Positions 9,201-13,469 are shown, numbered from the stretch's first letter. The stretch: DNA of 25,000 nt from Symbiodinium natans (GCA_905221605.1 CAJNDS010001668.1:1534776-1559775); one strand, 5' to 3'. Translations and numbers: made by a program. The notes: generated from the sequence alone by a model not told the origin.

Positions 9201-11983
9201 TTCCTGGGTACTTGTAAGCCCAATCATCATTCTACTGAGAACTTTAGGAAATTAGAGGGCTTGTAAGTACGGCTATAATTGGGGTTACAAGTGCCCTCAA
9301 CCTCCAAACTCGGGGGTGGGGGGGGGGGGGGGGGGGCTTAGAACACAGAACCTCATATGAGAATGATTTGCTGGTGGTTTTGGTGGGTTACTCTGCTGCC
9401 AGCGAACTACACACCCCAAGCCTTATAAACCTTTGCTGATTTACAGTGTCACTCATTCGGGGGTCTTGCTCAGCGCTGTGGGATTGCGCGCAGGCGCGGG
9501 CGGTCGGCGACTCTTGGGGGTTAAGGTGTTTGTTGCGCCTGAATGCACTTTTTTTGGCACGTTTGTTGTGGGAGGGTTCAGGGTTTGGGAAAGAGAATAG
9601 GCTTGAGAACGCTGGGGCCTCCCTGCCTTCAAGTCTTTGGGATAATAAGCCTTGCACCGCTTGGTCTACAGCGCTAGGTTAGGAGCTCAAATTCTTAAGT
9701 CAGAAGCGCGCAGTTATGGACCGAAAAAAAACCATTGAAACGGGTCAGCCCCGCAAATTCCGAAGTAAGGATTTGTCAACGACCAGTACTCCCGCCCTAG
9801 GTTCTAAGGCTTGAGGATGTTTCGGGGTTCGGGCACAGTGCGAGAATGCACATCCCTAACCCCTATACCCCCAAAAGCCAAACCCTATATCCCAAGCCGT
9901 AAGCCCGAAGCCCTAAACCTTGAACCCTGAACCCCTAAACCCTAAACCCTAACCCCAAACCCCACACCCCAAACCCCACACCCCAAACCCCAAACCCCAG
10001 ACCCCAGACTCGAATCCCGAAACCCGAAACCCCAAACCCCAAACCCCAGACCCCAAACCCAAAACCCCAAACCCCAAACCCTAAACCCTAAACCCTAAAC
10101 CCTAAACCCTAAACCCTAAACCCTAAACCCTAAACCCTAAACCCTAAACCCTAAACCCTAAACCCTAGCCTTCAAGCCCCAGGTCTCCCTCGATGGCCAC
10201 GTGCATCGCATCGGCCGCTGTGGTCGTGGCGGCAGCGCCGGGCGGGCCTTTGCTTTCGTTGGCCCGGAGGCCCGTGGCGATTAAGGGTTTAGGGTTTAGG
10301 GTTTAGGGTTTCGGGTTTAGGGTTCCAGGTTCCAGGGGTTTGTTTTCTTTCCTGGGCCCGGAGGCCGGGGGCCATTGATTAAGGTGTATGTTTTTTTTGA
10401 AATTTGTTTTTTTTTTTCTTGTTGGGGATTTTTGTTTTTTTGTTGTTTAGGAGGCCGGGGCCATTTTTTTTTTTTGGGGGGGGGGGTGTTTATTTCGGGA
10501 ATGTGTTTTTCTTGTTGGGGATTTTGGTTTTCAGGGATTAGGGCTCCTTTTGGGGATGTTAAGGCCCTAAACCCTAAACCCTAAGCCCTAAGGCCTAAAC
10601 CCTAAACCCAATTTCCTAGAGTTTTGGGGCTCGGTGTCTAAGCCTGAAGGTTGGCACTTGGCCAGGCAAGGCCAGAAAAAGTCTGGAAAATGACCACAGA
10701 TATGCTGTTTAGGGTCTAGGGTTTAGGGTTTAGGGTCTAGGGTTTAGGGCGTTTAGGGCTTAGGGCTTCGGGTTTAGGGTTTAGGGTTTAGGGTTTGGGT
10801 CTTGGAACAGGCTAATGGCCAGGTCTTGTAGGAGAACCCAACTTTGAGCAACCAAGTGCACCCAAATACCTCTTCATCAAAGAAGCCAGTAGCTTAAGCT
10901 GTAGTAGCAAGAGCCCAAAAATAAGATGCTGAACAATTGTGAACACTCTACCCTAAACTCTAAACCCTAAACCCTAAACCCTAAACCCTGTACTTACCTC
11001 TTCCGACAAATCAGCTACAAAGACCGATGAACCTCCGAGCACTAGGGGCAAGTTAAGACCGCGAAGTGTCTCGAAGTCCAAGCATGTTGGGGCCGAAACC
11101 ACCCTAAGCCCTCTAGGCTCCTACGATTTTGCTTAAGGACCACTTTAGGGTTTAGAGTTTTAGAGTTTAGGGTTCAGGGTTTAGGGTTTAGGGTTTAGGG
11201 CTACTACTTTTTGCTCAAGAACCACCCCAAAAGCAAACACACATTCTTTCTTGTAAGGGCAATTTAGGTTTTTTGTTAGTTTTTTTTGGGGGGGTTCTTA
11301 AGCAAACAGTGGGCTCAGCACAGCCCAAAAGAGTAGGAGTCATTTGAGCCTGAGGGTCTAAGGTTAGCTTCATGAGCCCTTGCCTTCTTCAAAGGGTTCT
11401 GAAGTATGGGCCCTTGGGTTTCATAGGGTATATAAGCTCATGGACCATGGAACTAGCCTAACCCTAAACCCTAAACCCTAAACCCCCGTTGTGTCCGGCA
11501 GGATGTCTCCTATGCGCAGCTCCTGCGCGACTCCATGAAGTCGGCGGGCCAGGAGCCTCCTTTTTTGGGATTTGGTGATTTAGTGATTTAGGGTTTAGGG
11601 GTTTAGGGTTTAAGGTTTGGGGTTTAGGGGTTTAGTGATTTAGGTGGTTTGGGGTTTAGGGGCGTAGGGGTTTAGGGATGTAGGGGGCATGGGGTTCTGG
11701 ATTTAAACAGTCACGGACATCTCCCAGCTAGCTCAGAAGCCTGAACCATAGAACCCCACATCCCTAAGTCTCAGCTCCCTAAACAGCGCATCCTTGTGGA
11801 GGAAGTCCCGCGCGAGATTGCTGCTCTGGCGTCCAGGATGCCTCGAACAAATTCGCATGGGGGTTGCGTAAAGGTTTAGGGTTTAGGGTTTGGGGTTTAT
11901 GTAGGGTTTAGGGTTAAGGCTTCAGGCCCTGAAGAAGCGCACCCCGTGCGCCTCATGCTCAAAACTTTCTGGGATGAACCCGG
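261..11983 (+). CDS. DEAD-box ATP-dependent RNA helicase, split gene spanning all exons listed below (5' end outside window)
   Basis: ATP-dependent RNA helicases of this family remodel RNA and RNA-protein complexes in nucleus or cytoplasm. Family motifs appear on the + strand in the canonical order: DEAD at about 558, SATW at 1891, IVFCATK at 4212, ALHGD at 5693, ATDVAARGLD at 7703, HRIGRCGR at 10204, then a C-terminal PREIAALASRM block at 11808. SATWP followed by an IQVG-like segment points to the Dbp2/DDX5-like group. Motifs Q and I (GxGKT) are absent and must lie upstream. Nine consecutive junctions keep phase (2239/2655, 2708/2892, 3878/4206, 5081/5675, 5756/6837, 7736/8508, 8554/10183, 10269/11502, 11552/11802). 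Junctions before 2210 and around 4233-5045 do not all match, so a small exon may be missed or a boundary is wrong. No disabling change is visible in the core motifs. The family call is firm; exact exon ends and the stop codon are not. Confidence 0.85.
322..351 (+). CDS. Possible helicase exon, motif Ib region
   Basis: ILIAHEPPNR resembles the ILIATPGR stretch of DEAD-box proteins and lies between the Ia-like and DEAD exons. TPGR itself is not intact and the splice ends are unclear. Confidence 0.2.
365..515 (-). repeat. Degenerate CCCTAAA-like array
   Basis: Scattered AACCCTA and AACCCC units with irregular spacing, upstream of the DEAD exon. Confidence 0.75.
527..592 (+). CDS. DEAD-box helicase exon, motif II (Walker B)
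   Basis: The exon reads SMVHYVVLDEADCMLELG, the Walker B motif with its hydrophobic strand and the following MLxxG. It starts after a TGCAG acceptor (522-526). It ends where GTTTAGGG begins at 593, so the first telomeric unit acts as the donor. It stops in phase 2 with TT, which could start the Phe expected in the family's MGF. Confidence 0.85.
593..685 (+). repeat. TTTAGGG array at an exon's 3' edge
   Basis: About 13 units starting exactly at the splice donor of the DEAD exon. Confidence 0.95.
705..738 (+). CDS. Possible helicase exon (KRLPEQTVLHE)
   Basis: The island between TTCAG (700-704) and GTTTAG (739) reads KRLPEQTVLHE. This resembles the LPxxxQTVLFSAT stretch, but SAT is absent here and occurs at 1891. 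Phase fits the preceding exon. It may be an insert specific to this protein or a chance reading. Confidence 0.35.
739..1040 (+). repeat. Degenerate TTTAGGG-derived intron sequence
   Basis: Many GGGTTT, TTAGGG and GGGGTTTG words with point changes. A possible exon at 814-849 lies inside. Confidence 0.6.
814..849 (+). CDS. Possible helicase exon (FATQVLRDDFLG)
   Basis: The island is bounded by AAAG and GT and reads FATQVLRDDFLG. Phase does not match its neighbours, so this is weak. Confidence 0.22.
1041..1103 (+). CDS. DEAD-box helicase exon between motifs II and III
   Basis: FEHQVRRLLEKVNPKHQ matches the segment that follows MLDMG in DEAD-box proteins (FEPQIRKIL..RPDRQ). The acceptor is probably CTAAG at 1036-1040; the donor is uncertain (GTTTTA at 1104 is possible). 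Phase with the flanking exons is unresolved. Confidence 0.65.
1149..1200 (-). repeat. CCCTAAA/CCCCAGCAA array
   Basis: Two copies of a 16-bp ACCCTAAACCCCAGCA unit followed by plain CCCTAAA units. Confidence 0.9.
1279..1341 (+). repeat. Dispersed repeat, copy 1 (GAAGTATGGGCCCTTGG)
   Basis: This shares AAGGGTTCTGAAGTAT, GGGCCCTTGGG and GGGTATATAAG with 11,390-11,435. GTTCTGAAGTAT is itself duplicated here (1283 and 1299). The TATATAA word is part of the repeat, so it is not taken as a promoter. Confidence 0.75.
1615..1726. repeat. ATGT/GCAT/AT microsatellite
   Basis: Runs of GTAT, GCAT and TATA units; it explains the 68-residue ORF through it. Confidence 0.95.
1801..1860 (-). repeat. CCCTAAA array upstream of the SAT exon
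   Basis: Several perfect and near-perfect units ending 17 nt before the exon. Confidence 0.85.
1878..1933 (+). CDS. DEAD-box helicase exon, motif III (SAT)
   Basis: ILCFSATWPPKVELLAKE contains motif III, which couples ATP hydrolysis to strand separation. SATWP is typical of the Dbp2/DDX5-like group. The acceptor is GCTCAG at 1872-1877 and the donor is GTTTAG at 1934. CCCTAAA repeats lie just upstream and TTTAGGG repeats just downstream. Confidence 0.85.
1934..1970 (+). repeat. TTTAGGG array downstream of the SAT exon
   Basis: GTTTAGAGCTTAGGGTTTAGGG begins at the donor. Confidence 0.85.
2210..2239 (+). CDS. DEAD-box helicase microexon (30 nt)
   Basis: ERVKDAIRIQ matches the segment linking the two RecA-like domains (DPVRIQVG). 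The acceptor is GTGTAG. The best end is CAG|GCAGG, a GC donor, because it joins in phase to VGASE at 2655. Confidence 0.65.
2521..2632 (+). repeat. TTTAGGG array
   Basis: About 15 units with GCTTAGG variants, meeting a short CCCTAAACCCC at 2635 just before the next exon. Confidence 0.95.
2655..2708 (+). CDS. DEAD-box helicase exon, start of second RecA-like domain
   Basis: VGASEATGVSGNANCEQL aligns with the IGSxELTANxxIxQ region. It is 54 nt, phase 0 at both ends, with acceptor AGCAG (2650-2654) and donor GTCAGG at 2709. A short CCCTAAACCCC lies directly upstream. Confidence 0.7.
2755..2822 (+). repeat. TTTAGGG array
   Basis: Seven to nine units with one extra-base unit. Confidence 0.9.
2892..2912 (+). 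CDS. Possible helicase microexon (YVEVITP)
   Basis: YVEVITP follows CEQL in phase and matches the QxVEVVTP strand of the family. The acceptor is CTAAG; no clear donor is seen before the TAG at 2913. It is short, so uncertain. Confidence 0.45.
3003..3130 (+). repeat. TTTAGGG array with TTTTGGG block
   Basis: A run of TTTTGGG variant units (about 3049-3101) is embedded in perfect TTTAGGG. Confidence 0.95.
3274..3334 (-). repeat. CCCTAAA array
   Basis: Seven to eight units upstream of the exon candidate at 3380. Confidence 0.95.
3380..3440 (+). CDS. Candidate helicase linker exon
   Basis: A GC-rich island lies between CCCTAAA repeats (to about 3330) and a GTTTAG donor at 3441. One frame reads FLREPTAEAKTREFLVAGDR, which could precede the LRLQKLL helix. 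Another frame is also open, so the product is uncertain although exon status is likely. Confidence 0.45.
3441..3535 (+). repeat. TTTAGGG array
   Basis: It starts at the donor of the exon candidate ending at 3440; two units carry an extra T. Confidence 0.95.
3655..3812 (-). repeat. Degenerate CCCTAAA array
   Basis: CCCTGAA, CCCTAAT and CCCGAGA variants leading to the exon at 3825. Confidence 0.75.
3825..3878 (+). CDS. DEAD-box helicase exon upstream of the IVFCATK strand
   Basis: LRLQKLLCLYKGQAASEL matches the helix (KLxxLLxLY) that precedes motif IV. It is 54 nt, phase 0/0, with acceptor CTTGCAG (3818-3824). The donor GTCTAAG at 3879 removes the following TAA from the reading frame. Confidence 0.75.
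3911..4170 (+). repeat. Poly-G tracts and degenerate TTTAGGG sequence
   Basis: G runs at 3911-3920 and about 4018-4038, then GGGTTTAG-like words to 4170. Part of the intron before the IVFCATK exon. Confidence 0.75.
4206..4248 (+). CDS. DEAD-box helicase exon, IVFCATK strand (motif IV region)
   Basis: ACIVFCATKS is a clear match to the family's KxIVFCxTK strand and follows the previous exon in phase 0. The acceptor is ATCAG. The end may be 4233 or 4248; neither gives perfect phase to the next exon. Telomeric polarity is reversed here: TTTAGGG-like upstream, CCCTAAA downstream. Confidence 0.75.
4277..4320 (-). repeat. Short CCCTAAA-like array
   Basis: Four units just downstream of the IVFCATK exon, opposite to the usual polarity. 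Confidence 0.75.
4405..4890 (+). repeat. Intron sequence with TTTAGGG array at 4609-4647
   Basis: Degenerate TTTAGGG words, one perfect array of five units, and unremarkable sequence between. No exon was recognised. Confidence 0.7.
4896..5014 (-). repeat. CCCTAAA/CCCCAAA array
   Basis: About 15 units, many CCCCAAA, ending 30 nt before the KRAAQL exon. Confidence 0.95.
5045..5081 (+). CDS. DEAD-box helicase microexon (37 nt)
   Basis: KRAAQLGRELRE matches the helix after motif IV (KRxADxLxxxLR). The splice sites are textbook: TTTCTTTCAG before and GAG|GTAAGG after. CCCTAAA repeats end 30 nt upstream and a TTTAGGG array begins about 45 nt downstream. Confidence 0.8.
5127..5215 (+). repeat. TTTAGGG array
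   Basis: About 12 units with two TTCAGGG variants. Confidence 0.95.
5220..5670 (+). other. Intron sequence without recognised gene
   Basis: Mostly unique sequence with a small TTTAGGG array at 5393-5428. I saw no exon with motif support. Confidence 0.5.
5675..5756 (+). CDS. DEAD-box helicase exon, ALHGD segment
   Basis: ASFPVRALHGDLPQADR is the conserved hairpin and helix that follow the preceding LRE in the family. It joins the previous exon in phase 0. If it runs to GTTTCG at 5757 it adds about ten residues and joins the next exon in phase. Confidence 0.82.
5757..6180 (+). other. Intron sequence without clear gene
   Basis: Mostly unique sequence with a G run at about 6103-6118. A short reading HFFGSGAEGLL near 6068 has no clear splice frame and is not called. 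Confidence 0.5.
6182..6588 (-). repeat. Largest CCCTAAA array, with internal variant blocks
   Basis: About 57 heptamers. Blocks of one variant are grouped: CCCTACA near 6234-6247 and 6515-6550, and CCCTTAA at about 6312-6373. Confidence 0.97.
6675..6797. mobile_element. MITE-like inverted-repeat element, copy 1
   Basis: The left end reads TTTGCTCAAGGACCGCCCC (enlarged by poly-C). The right end reads GGGGTTCTTCAGCAC, its diverged complement. The core CTTCCTTATAAGGGTAAT is shared with the copies at 7181 and 11,207. No coding capacity. Confidence 0.55.
6837..6905 (+). CDS. DEAD-box helicase exon, AFRSG segment
   Basis: QLALSAFRSGDAP matches the ALxxFRSGxxxILVATD helix, just before motif V. The acceptor is TCTCAG (6831-6836). 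The end is either near 6875, at a non-GT donor, or 6905 before GTCGAG, which adds LFCSLWAKR; both leave phase 1 for the next exon. Confidence 0.75.
6906..7060. other. Intron sequence without recognised feature
   Basis: Unique sequence with GGGCACTCTTTTT at about 6990, a word shared with another dispersed repeat. Confidence 0.4.
7064..7170 (-). repeat. Degenerate CCCTAAA array
   Basis: CCCTAAA, CCCCAAA and CCCGACT variants. Confidence 0.85.
7181..7276. mobile_element. MITE-like inverted-repeat element, copy 2
   Basis: The ends GTGCTTAAAATCC and GGTTCTGAAGCAAAT are diverged complements. The core CTTTCTTATATTGGCAATAT aligns with the other copies and contains a perfect hairpin CTTATATT/AATATAAG (7220-7238). 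Confidence 0.5.
7280..7400 (-). repeat. Degenerate CCCTAAA sequence with a lone MITE end
   Basis: GGGGGTTCTTAGGCAAATC at 7326-7344 matches the right end of the MITE-like family; no partner end is obvious. Confidence 0.55.
7411..7508. repeat. Long inverted repeat (hairpin)
   Basis: Arms 7427-7448 and 7470-7491 are complementary over 22 bp with one mismatch, and imperfectly out to 7411 and 7508. The loop is 21 nt. It could be a foldback element or a stable intronic RNA stem. Confidence 0.85.
7524..7678 (-). repeat. CCCTAAA array
   Basis: About 21 units, nearly perfect, ending at the acceptor of the motif V exon. Confidence 0.97.
7683..7736 (+). CDS. DEAD-box helicase exon, motif V
   Basis: RTILVATDVAARGLDVK is an unmistakable motif V. 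The acceptor is CAAAAG immediately after a CCCTAAA array. Ending at AAGA|GCTCC (GC donor) joins in phase to VSYVVSFDP at 8508, as the family requires; a GT donor at 7730 would break phase. Confidence 0.9.
7750..7985 (+). repeat. Degenerate TTTAGGG/GGGGTTT intron sequence
   Basis: G/T-rich words such as GGGTTTAGG, GGGGTTTGG and poly-T. The ORFs through it are repeat translations. Confidence 0.7.
8147..8206. repeat. GA microsatellite
   Basis: AGAGAG runs with CAGA and AAGA interruptions. Confidence 0.95.
8210..8500. other. Intron sequence without recognised feature
   Basis: Unique sequence. The overlapping ORFs on both strands match no known motif and lie inside the intron before the exon at 8508. 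Confidence 0.45.
8508..8554 (+). CDS. DEAD-box helicase exon between motifs V and VI
   Basis: VSYVVSFDPAATSLE matches VxxVxNFDxPxxxEDYVHR. The acceptor is TCTCCAG (8501-8507). Ending before GTTCCA at 8555 gives phase 0 into the motif VI exon. TTTAGGGG repeats begin a few bases downstream. Confidence 0.82.
8563..8695 (+). repeat. TTTAGGGG octamer array
   Basis: Six or more GGGGTTTA octamers, then heptamer variants. It starts just after the exon ending at 8554. Confidence 0.95.
8700..9850. other. Long intron interior
   Basis: Mostly unique sequence with short CCCTAAA arrays at 8930-8955 and 9117-9141, a G run at about 9315-9336, and GC-rich ORFs on both strands at 9388-9682 that lack recognisable motifs. 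It lies within the intron 8555-10182. Confidence 0.5.
9060..9102. repeat. Dispersed repeat (CCTGGG..CTCTTGGGTCTGG), copy 1
   Basis: A T-run followed by CCTGGGCTACTCTTGGGTCT is shared with 12,088-12,125 and 23,409-23,452. Confidence 0.6.
9855..10170 (-). repeat. CCCTAAA array with CCCCAAA and CCCCACA blocks
   Basis: Left half is CCCCAAA, CCCCACA and CCCCAGA variants; right half is about 13 perfect CCCTAAA units, ending before the motif VI exon. Confidence 0.97.
10183..10269 (+). CDS. DEAD-box helicase exon, motif VI
   Basis: HVHRIGRCGRGGSAGRAF carries motif VI with its arginine finger; Cys replaces the usual Thr in HRIGRTGR. The acceptor is CCCCAG after a 300-bp CCCTAAA array. The best end is GAG|GCCCGT, a GC donor, giving VGPE joined in phase to DVSYAQLL; reading on meets TAA at 10282. 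Confidence 0.92.
10261..10463 (+). repeat. Repeated GGCCCGGAGGCC word at an exon end
   Basis: GGCCCGGAGGCC at 10,261, inside the motif VI exon at its donor, recurs at 10,355. GAGGCCGGGGCCATT at 10,451 is a third partial copy. The flanking GATTAAGG is also repeated. Confidence 0.7.
10282..10327 (+). repeat. TTTAGGG array
   Basis: Six units just downstream of the motif VI exon. Confidence 0.95.
10385..10545 (+). repeat. T- and G-rich low-complexity sequence
   Basis: Poly-T tracts and a G run at about 10,476-10,486. The 69-residue ORF here (Phe/Cys/Gly) is a composition artefact. Confidence 0.8.
10564..10608 (-). repeat. CCCTAAA array
   Basis: Six units with CCCTAAG variants. Confidence 0.9.
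10706..10800 (+). repeat. TTTAGGG array
   Basis: About 12 units with GTCTAGG and GCTTAGG variants. Confidence 0.95.
10948..10990 (-). repeat. CCCTAAA array
   Basis: Five units. Confidence 0.9.
11143..11200 (+). repeat. TTTAGGG array
   Basis: About seven units, directly followed by a MITE-like element. Confidence 0.9.
11207..11308. mobile_element. MITE-like inverted-repeat element, copy 3 (best preserved)
   Basis: The left end TTTGCTCAAGAACCACCCC and the right end GGGGGGGTTCTTAAGCAAA are complementary over about 23 bp with two mismatches. The interior has TTCTTTCTTGTAAGGGCAAT. It is about 100 bp and has no coding capacity. Confidence 0.7.
11390..11435 (+). repeat. Dispersed repeat, copy 2 (GAAGTATGGGCCCTTGG)
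   Basis: Matches 1279-1341 over AAGGGTTCTGAAGTAT, GGGCCCTTGGG and GGGTATATAAG. Confidence 0.75.
11458..11485 (-). repeat. CCCTAAA array
   Basis: Four units just upstream of the C-terminal helix exon. Confidence 0.9.
11502..11552 (+). CDS. DEAD-box helicase exon, C-terminal helix
   Basis: DVSYAQLLRDSMKSAGQ matches the last helix after motif VI (YAxxLVKxLxxAGQ). The acceptor is GGCAG (11497-11501). The best family fit ends at CCAG|GAGCC, a GA donor, producing AGQ-EVPREIAALA with the next exon; otherwise it runs on into EPP. Confidence 0.75.
11580..11700 (+). repeat. Degenerate TTTAGGGG array
   Basis: GGGGTTTAG and GTGATTTAG variants downstream of the C-terminal helix exon. Confidence 0.85.
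11802..11867 (+). CDS. DEAD-box helicase C-terminal exon
   Basis: EVPREIAALASRM is the standard end of the helicase core (VPxELxxLA). The donor is GTAAAG at 11868, or GTTTAG at 11874; both keep phase 0. The start may instead be 11787, which adds RILVE. Confidence 0.75.
11868..11925 (+). repeat. Telomeric-repeat intron (short)
   Basis: About 52-58 nt made mostly of TTTAGGG units from GTAAAG or GTTTAG to CTTCAG, between two exon candidates. Confidence 0.6.
11926..11983 (+). CDS. Candidate exon after a 52-58-nt telomeric intron
   Basis: The island runs from a CTTCAG acceptor to a GTTTAG donor at 11984. In phase with the previous exon it reads LKKRTPCASCSKLSGMNP; another frame reads EEAHPVRLMLKTFWDEP and looks equally protein-like. 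It may be the helicase tail or another gene. Confidence 0.5.
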
Positions 11984-12015
11984 GTTTAGGGTTTAGGGTT
12001 TAGGGTTTAGGGTAA
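11984..12015 (+). repeat. TTTAGGG array
   Basis: Four units starting at a donor. Confidence 0.95.
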
Positions 12016-12087
12016 CTTGGACCCAGAGGCGGCCCTCATTTCCTTTTTTGGGGTTGGGGTTCTCTCCCCCTTTTCAAACCAAAAAGG

Positions 12088-12125
12088 GCACCCTTTTTAT
12101 TCCTGGTTACTCCTGGGTCTAGTAG
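12088..12125. repeat. Dispersed repeat (CCTGGG..CTCTTGGGTCTGG), copy 2
   Basis: AAGGGCACCCTTTTTATTCCTGG, then TTACTCCTGGGTCT, matching the other two copies. Confidence 0.6.
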
Positions 12126-12273
12126 ATGTCCTGGGACTTGCAAGGTCTCGTCCTGTTGTAGTGGCGGCTGCCAACCCAAACTCCTGCCCGGCTTGTTAGG
12201 AGTTGGGGTTCGGGAACTGTGGCCAATCCTTGCACGTCCTCGGAGAGAGCCCCAAAGATCTGGCAGTCACAGA

Positions 12274-12319
12274 ACGCCCGGCCCGAACTTGAGGCTGCTT
12301 CGAGACCCGACGACCCTAA
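12274..12319 (+). CDS. Possible exon (NARPELEAASRPDD)
   Basis: A non-repetitive GC-rich island follows TCACAG. NARPELEAASRPDD is one open reading. No donor is clear and no family is recognised. Confidence 0.25.
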
Positions 12320-12395
12320 GACCCTAAGAACCTAAGACCCGAAGACTGACCCTAAGACCCTAAGTCCCTAAGTCCCTAAGTCCCTGAACCCTACT
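12300..12395 (-). repeat. CCCTAAGA/CCCTAAGT octamer-like array
   Basis: ACCCTAAG units and three perfect TCCCTAAG octamers; a variant of the telomere unit. Confidence 0.85.
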
Positions 12396-12434
12396 ATCCT
12401 CCAGCATCCTCGAAGCCTAAAGCCCCGGAAGGAG

Positions 12435-12531
12435 CAATGACACAGAAACGGTGGTGCGGCAGCAGCGGCGGGCTGTGCGAAGCGTGGCAAAAGCGCGAAC
12501 CGCGAAGCGCCGCAAGGAAAAGAGAAGGGCT
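12435..12531 (+). CDS. Possible exon encoding an Arg/Lys-rich segment
   Basis: After GGAG the + strand reads a run very rich in Arg and Lys (VRQQRRAVRSVAKARTAKRR and onward). It would suit an RNA-binding or nuclear-targeting tail of the helicase. Other frames are also open, so this is tentative. Confidence 0.35.
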
Positions 12532-12544
12532 TGGGGCCTCATGG

Positions 12545-12690
12545 ATTTGGGGGTTTCTAGTTTGGGGGTTCAGGTCTTGGGGGGTTTAGGGGTTTCGGGT
12601 TTAGCGTTTGAGTAGGGTTTAGGGTGTAGGGTTTAGAGTTTGGGGTTTGGGGTTTGGGGTTTTGGGTTTAGGGTTTAGGGTTTAGGCTTT
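12545..12690 (+). repeat. Degenerate TTTAGGG array
   Basis: GGGGTTTG, GGGTTTAG and related variants, cleaner at the right end. Confidence 0.9.
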
Positions 12691-12696
12691 GATTAG

Positions 12697-12771
12697 GGCA
12701 GAAGCTGCTCTGCTAGACTTCCAGTTGCTCAGTTGCGTTCTGTGGCTTGTGCTTGCGGGTGTCGAGGATGA
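12697..12771 (+). CDS. Possible exon of a membrane protein
   Basis: One frame reads AEAALLDFQLLSCVLWLVLA and then GVEDE, a hydrophobic stretch long enough for one membrane helix followed by acidic residues. The acceptor may be GATTAG or GGGCAG, the donor GTTGGG at 12772. No family is recognised. Confidence 0.4.
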   Translation, partial: GRSCSARLPVAQLRSVACACGCRG

Positions 12772-12804
12772 GTTGGGGCACTTAAAAGGGTGACAGCATT
12801 CAGC

Positions 12805-12890
12805 TTAGGGTTTAGGGTTTAGGGTTTAGGGTTTAGGGTTTAGGGTTTAGGGTTTAGGGTTTAGGGTTTAGGGTTTAGGGTTTAGGCTTA
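12805..12890 (+). repeat. TTTAGGG array
   Basis: About 12 perfect units. Confidence 0.97.
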
Positions 12891-12894
12891 GCAG

Positions 12895-13185
12895 CCTTTA
12901 GTTTAGACTGTGTTGCGTAGGGTAAGTTTGTAAGAAAGGCTTCAGACTGGGTCCACCGGTAAACGGCAAAGAACACATAATCCTTATATTCCTAAATCCT
13001 AGGTACGATAAGGGACCCTTAAAAGGGAACCCTTCTTAACCCTCTTCTGGATCTCTTAAACAGGGACCTTATTCAGCGGGTCTATATCGCCAAGGGTCCC
13101 CCTAATCCTGTCCCCTACACATCCCAATGTCACCACAAGCCTTTCTCCCTGATCCCTGCTGGTAAACACAAGCTATCCCAAGCCC
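12895..13185. other. Sequence without recognised gene
   Basis: Unique sequence. AAGGGACCCTTAAAAGGG and the following AACCCTT near 13,011-13,034 can form small hairpins. Confidence 0.4.
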
Positions 13186-13370
13186 GAAACCCCTGAACCC
13201 TAAACCCTAAGCCCTAGACCCCTGAACCCCAAACCCTAAACCCCAACCCCAAACCCTAAACCCTAAAGCCCATACCCCAAACCCTAAACCCTAAAGCCCA
13301 TACCCCAAACCCTAAACCCCAAACCCTAAACCCTAAAACCCTAAACCCTAAACCCCCCAACCCTAAACCT
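13186..13370 (-). repeat. CCCTAAA/CCCCAAA array with a higher-order repeat
   Basis: ACCCTAAAGCCCATACCCCA occurs twice about 29 bp apart (near 13,259 and 13,288), so several heptamers are duplicated as a block. Confidence 0.93.
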
Positions 13371-13465
13371 TCCGGTAAGTTTTTGGTGGCCCGAGGCCGC
13401 CATGTGCCACCTCGCGGTGTCGAAGTCCTCTCGGGCTGTGTCTGTGCTGTCGCGGTCGCACGAGG
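13369..13465 (-). CDS. Possible minus-strand exon (ARWHMAASGHQKLTG)
   Basis: On the minus strand the island between GTACAG and a GTTTAG donor reads 31 open codons, including DRDSTDTAREDFDTARW, then HMAASGHQKLTG. The + strand frame is richer in Cys, Val and Ala and looks less protein-like, although a GTAAGT sits at 13375. If real, a second gene runs opposite to the helicase. Confidence 0.35.
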
Positions 13466-13469
13466 CTGT

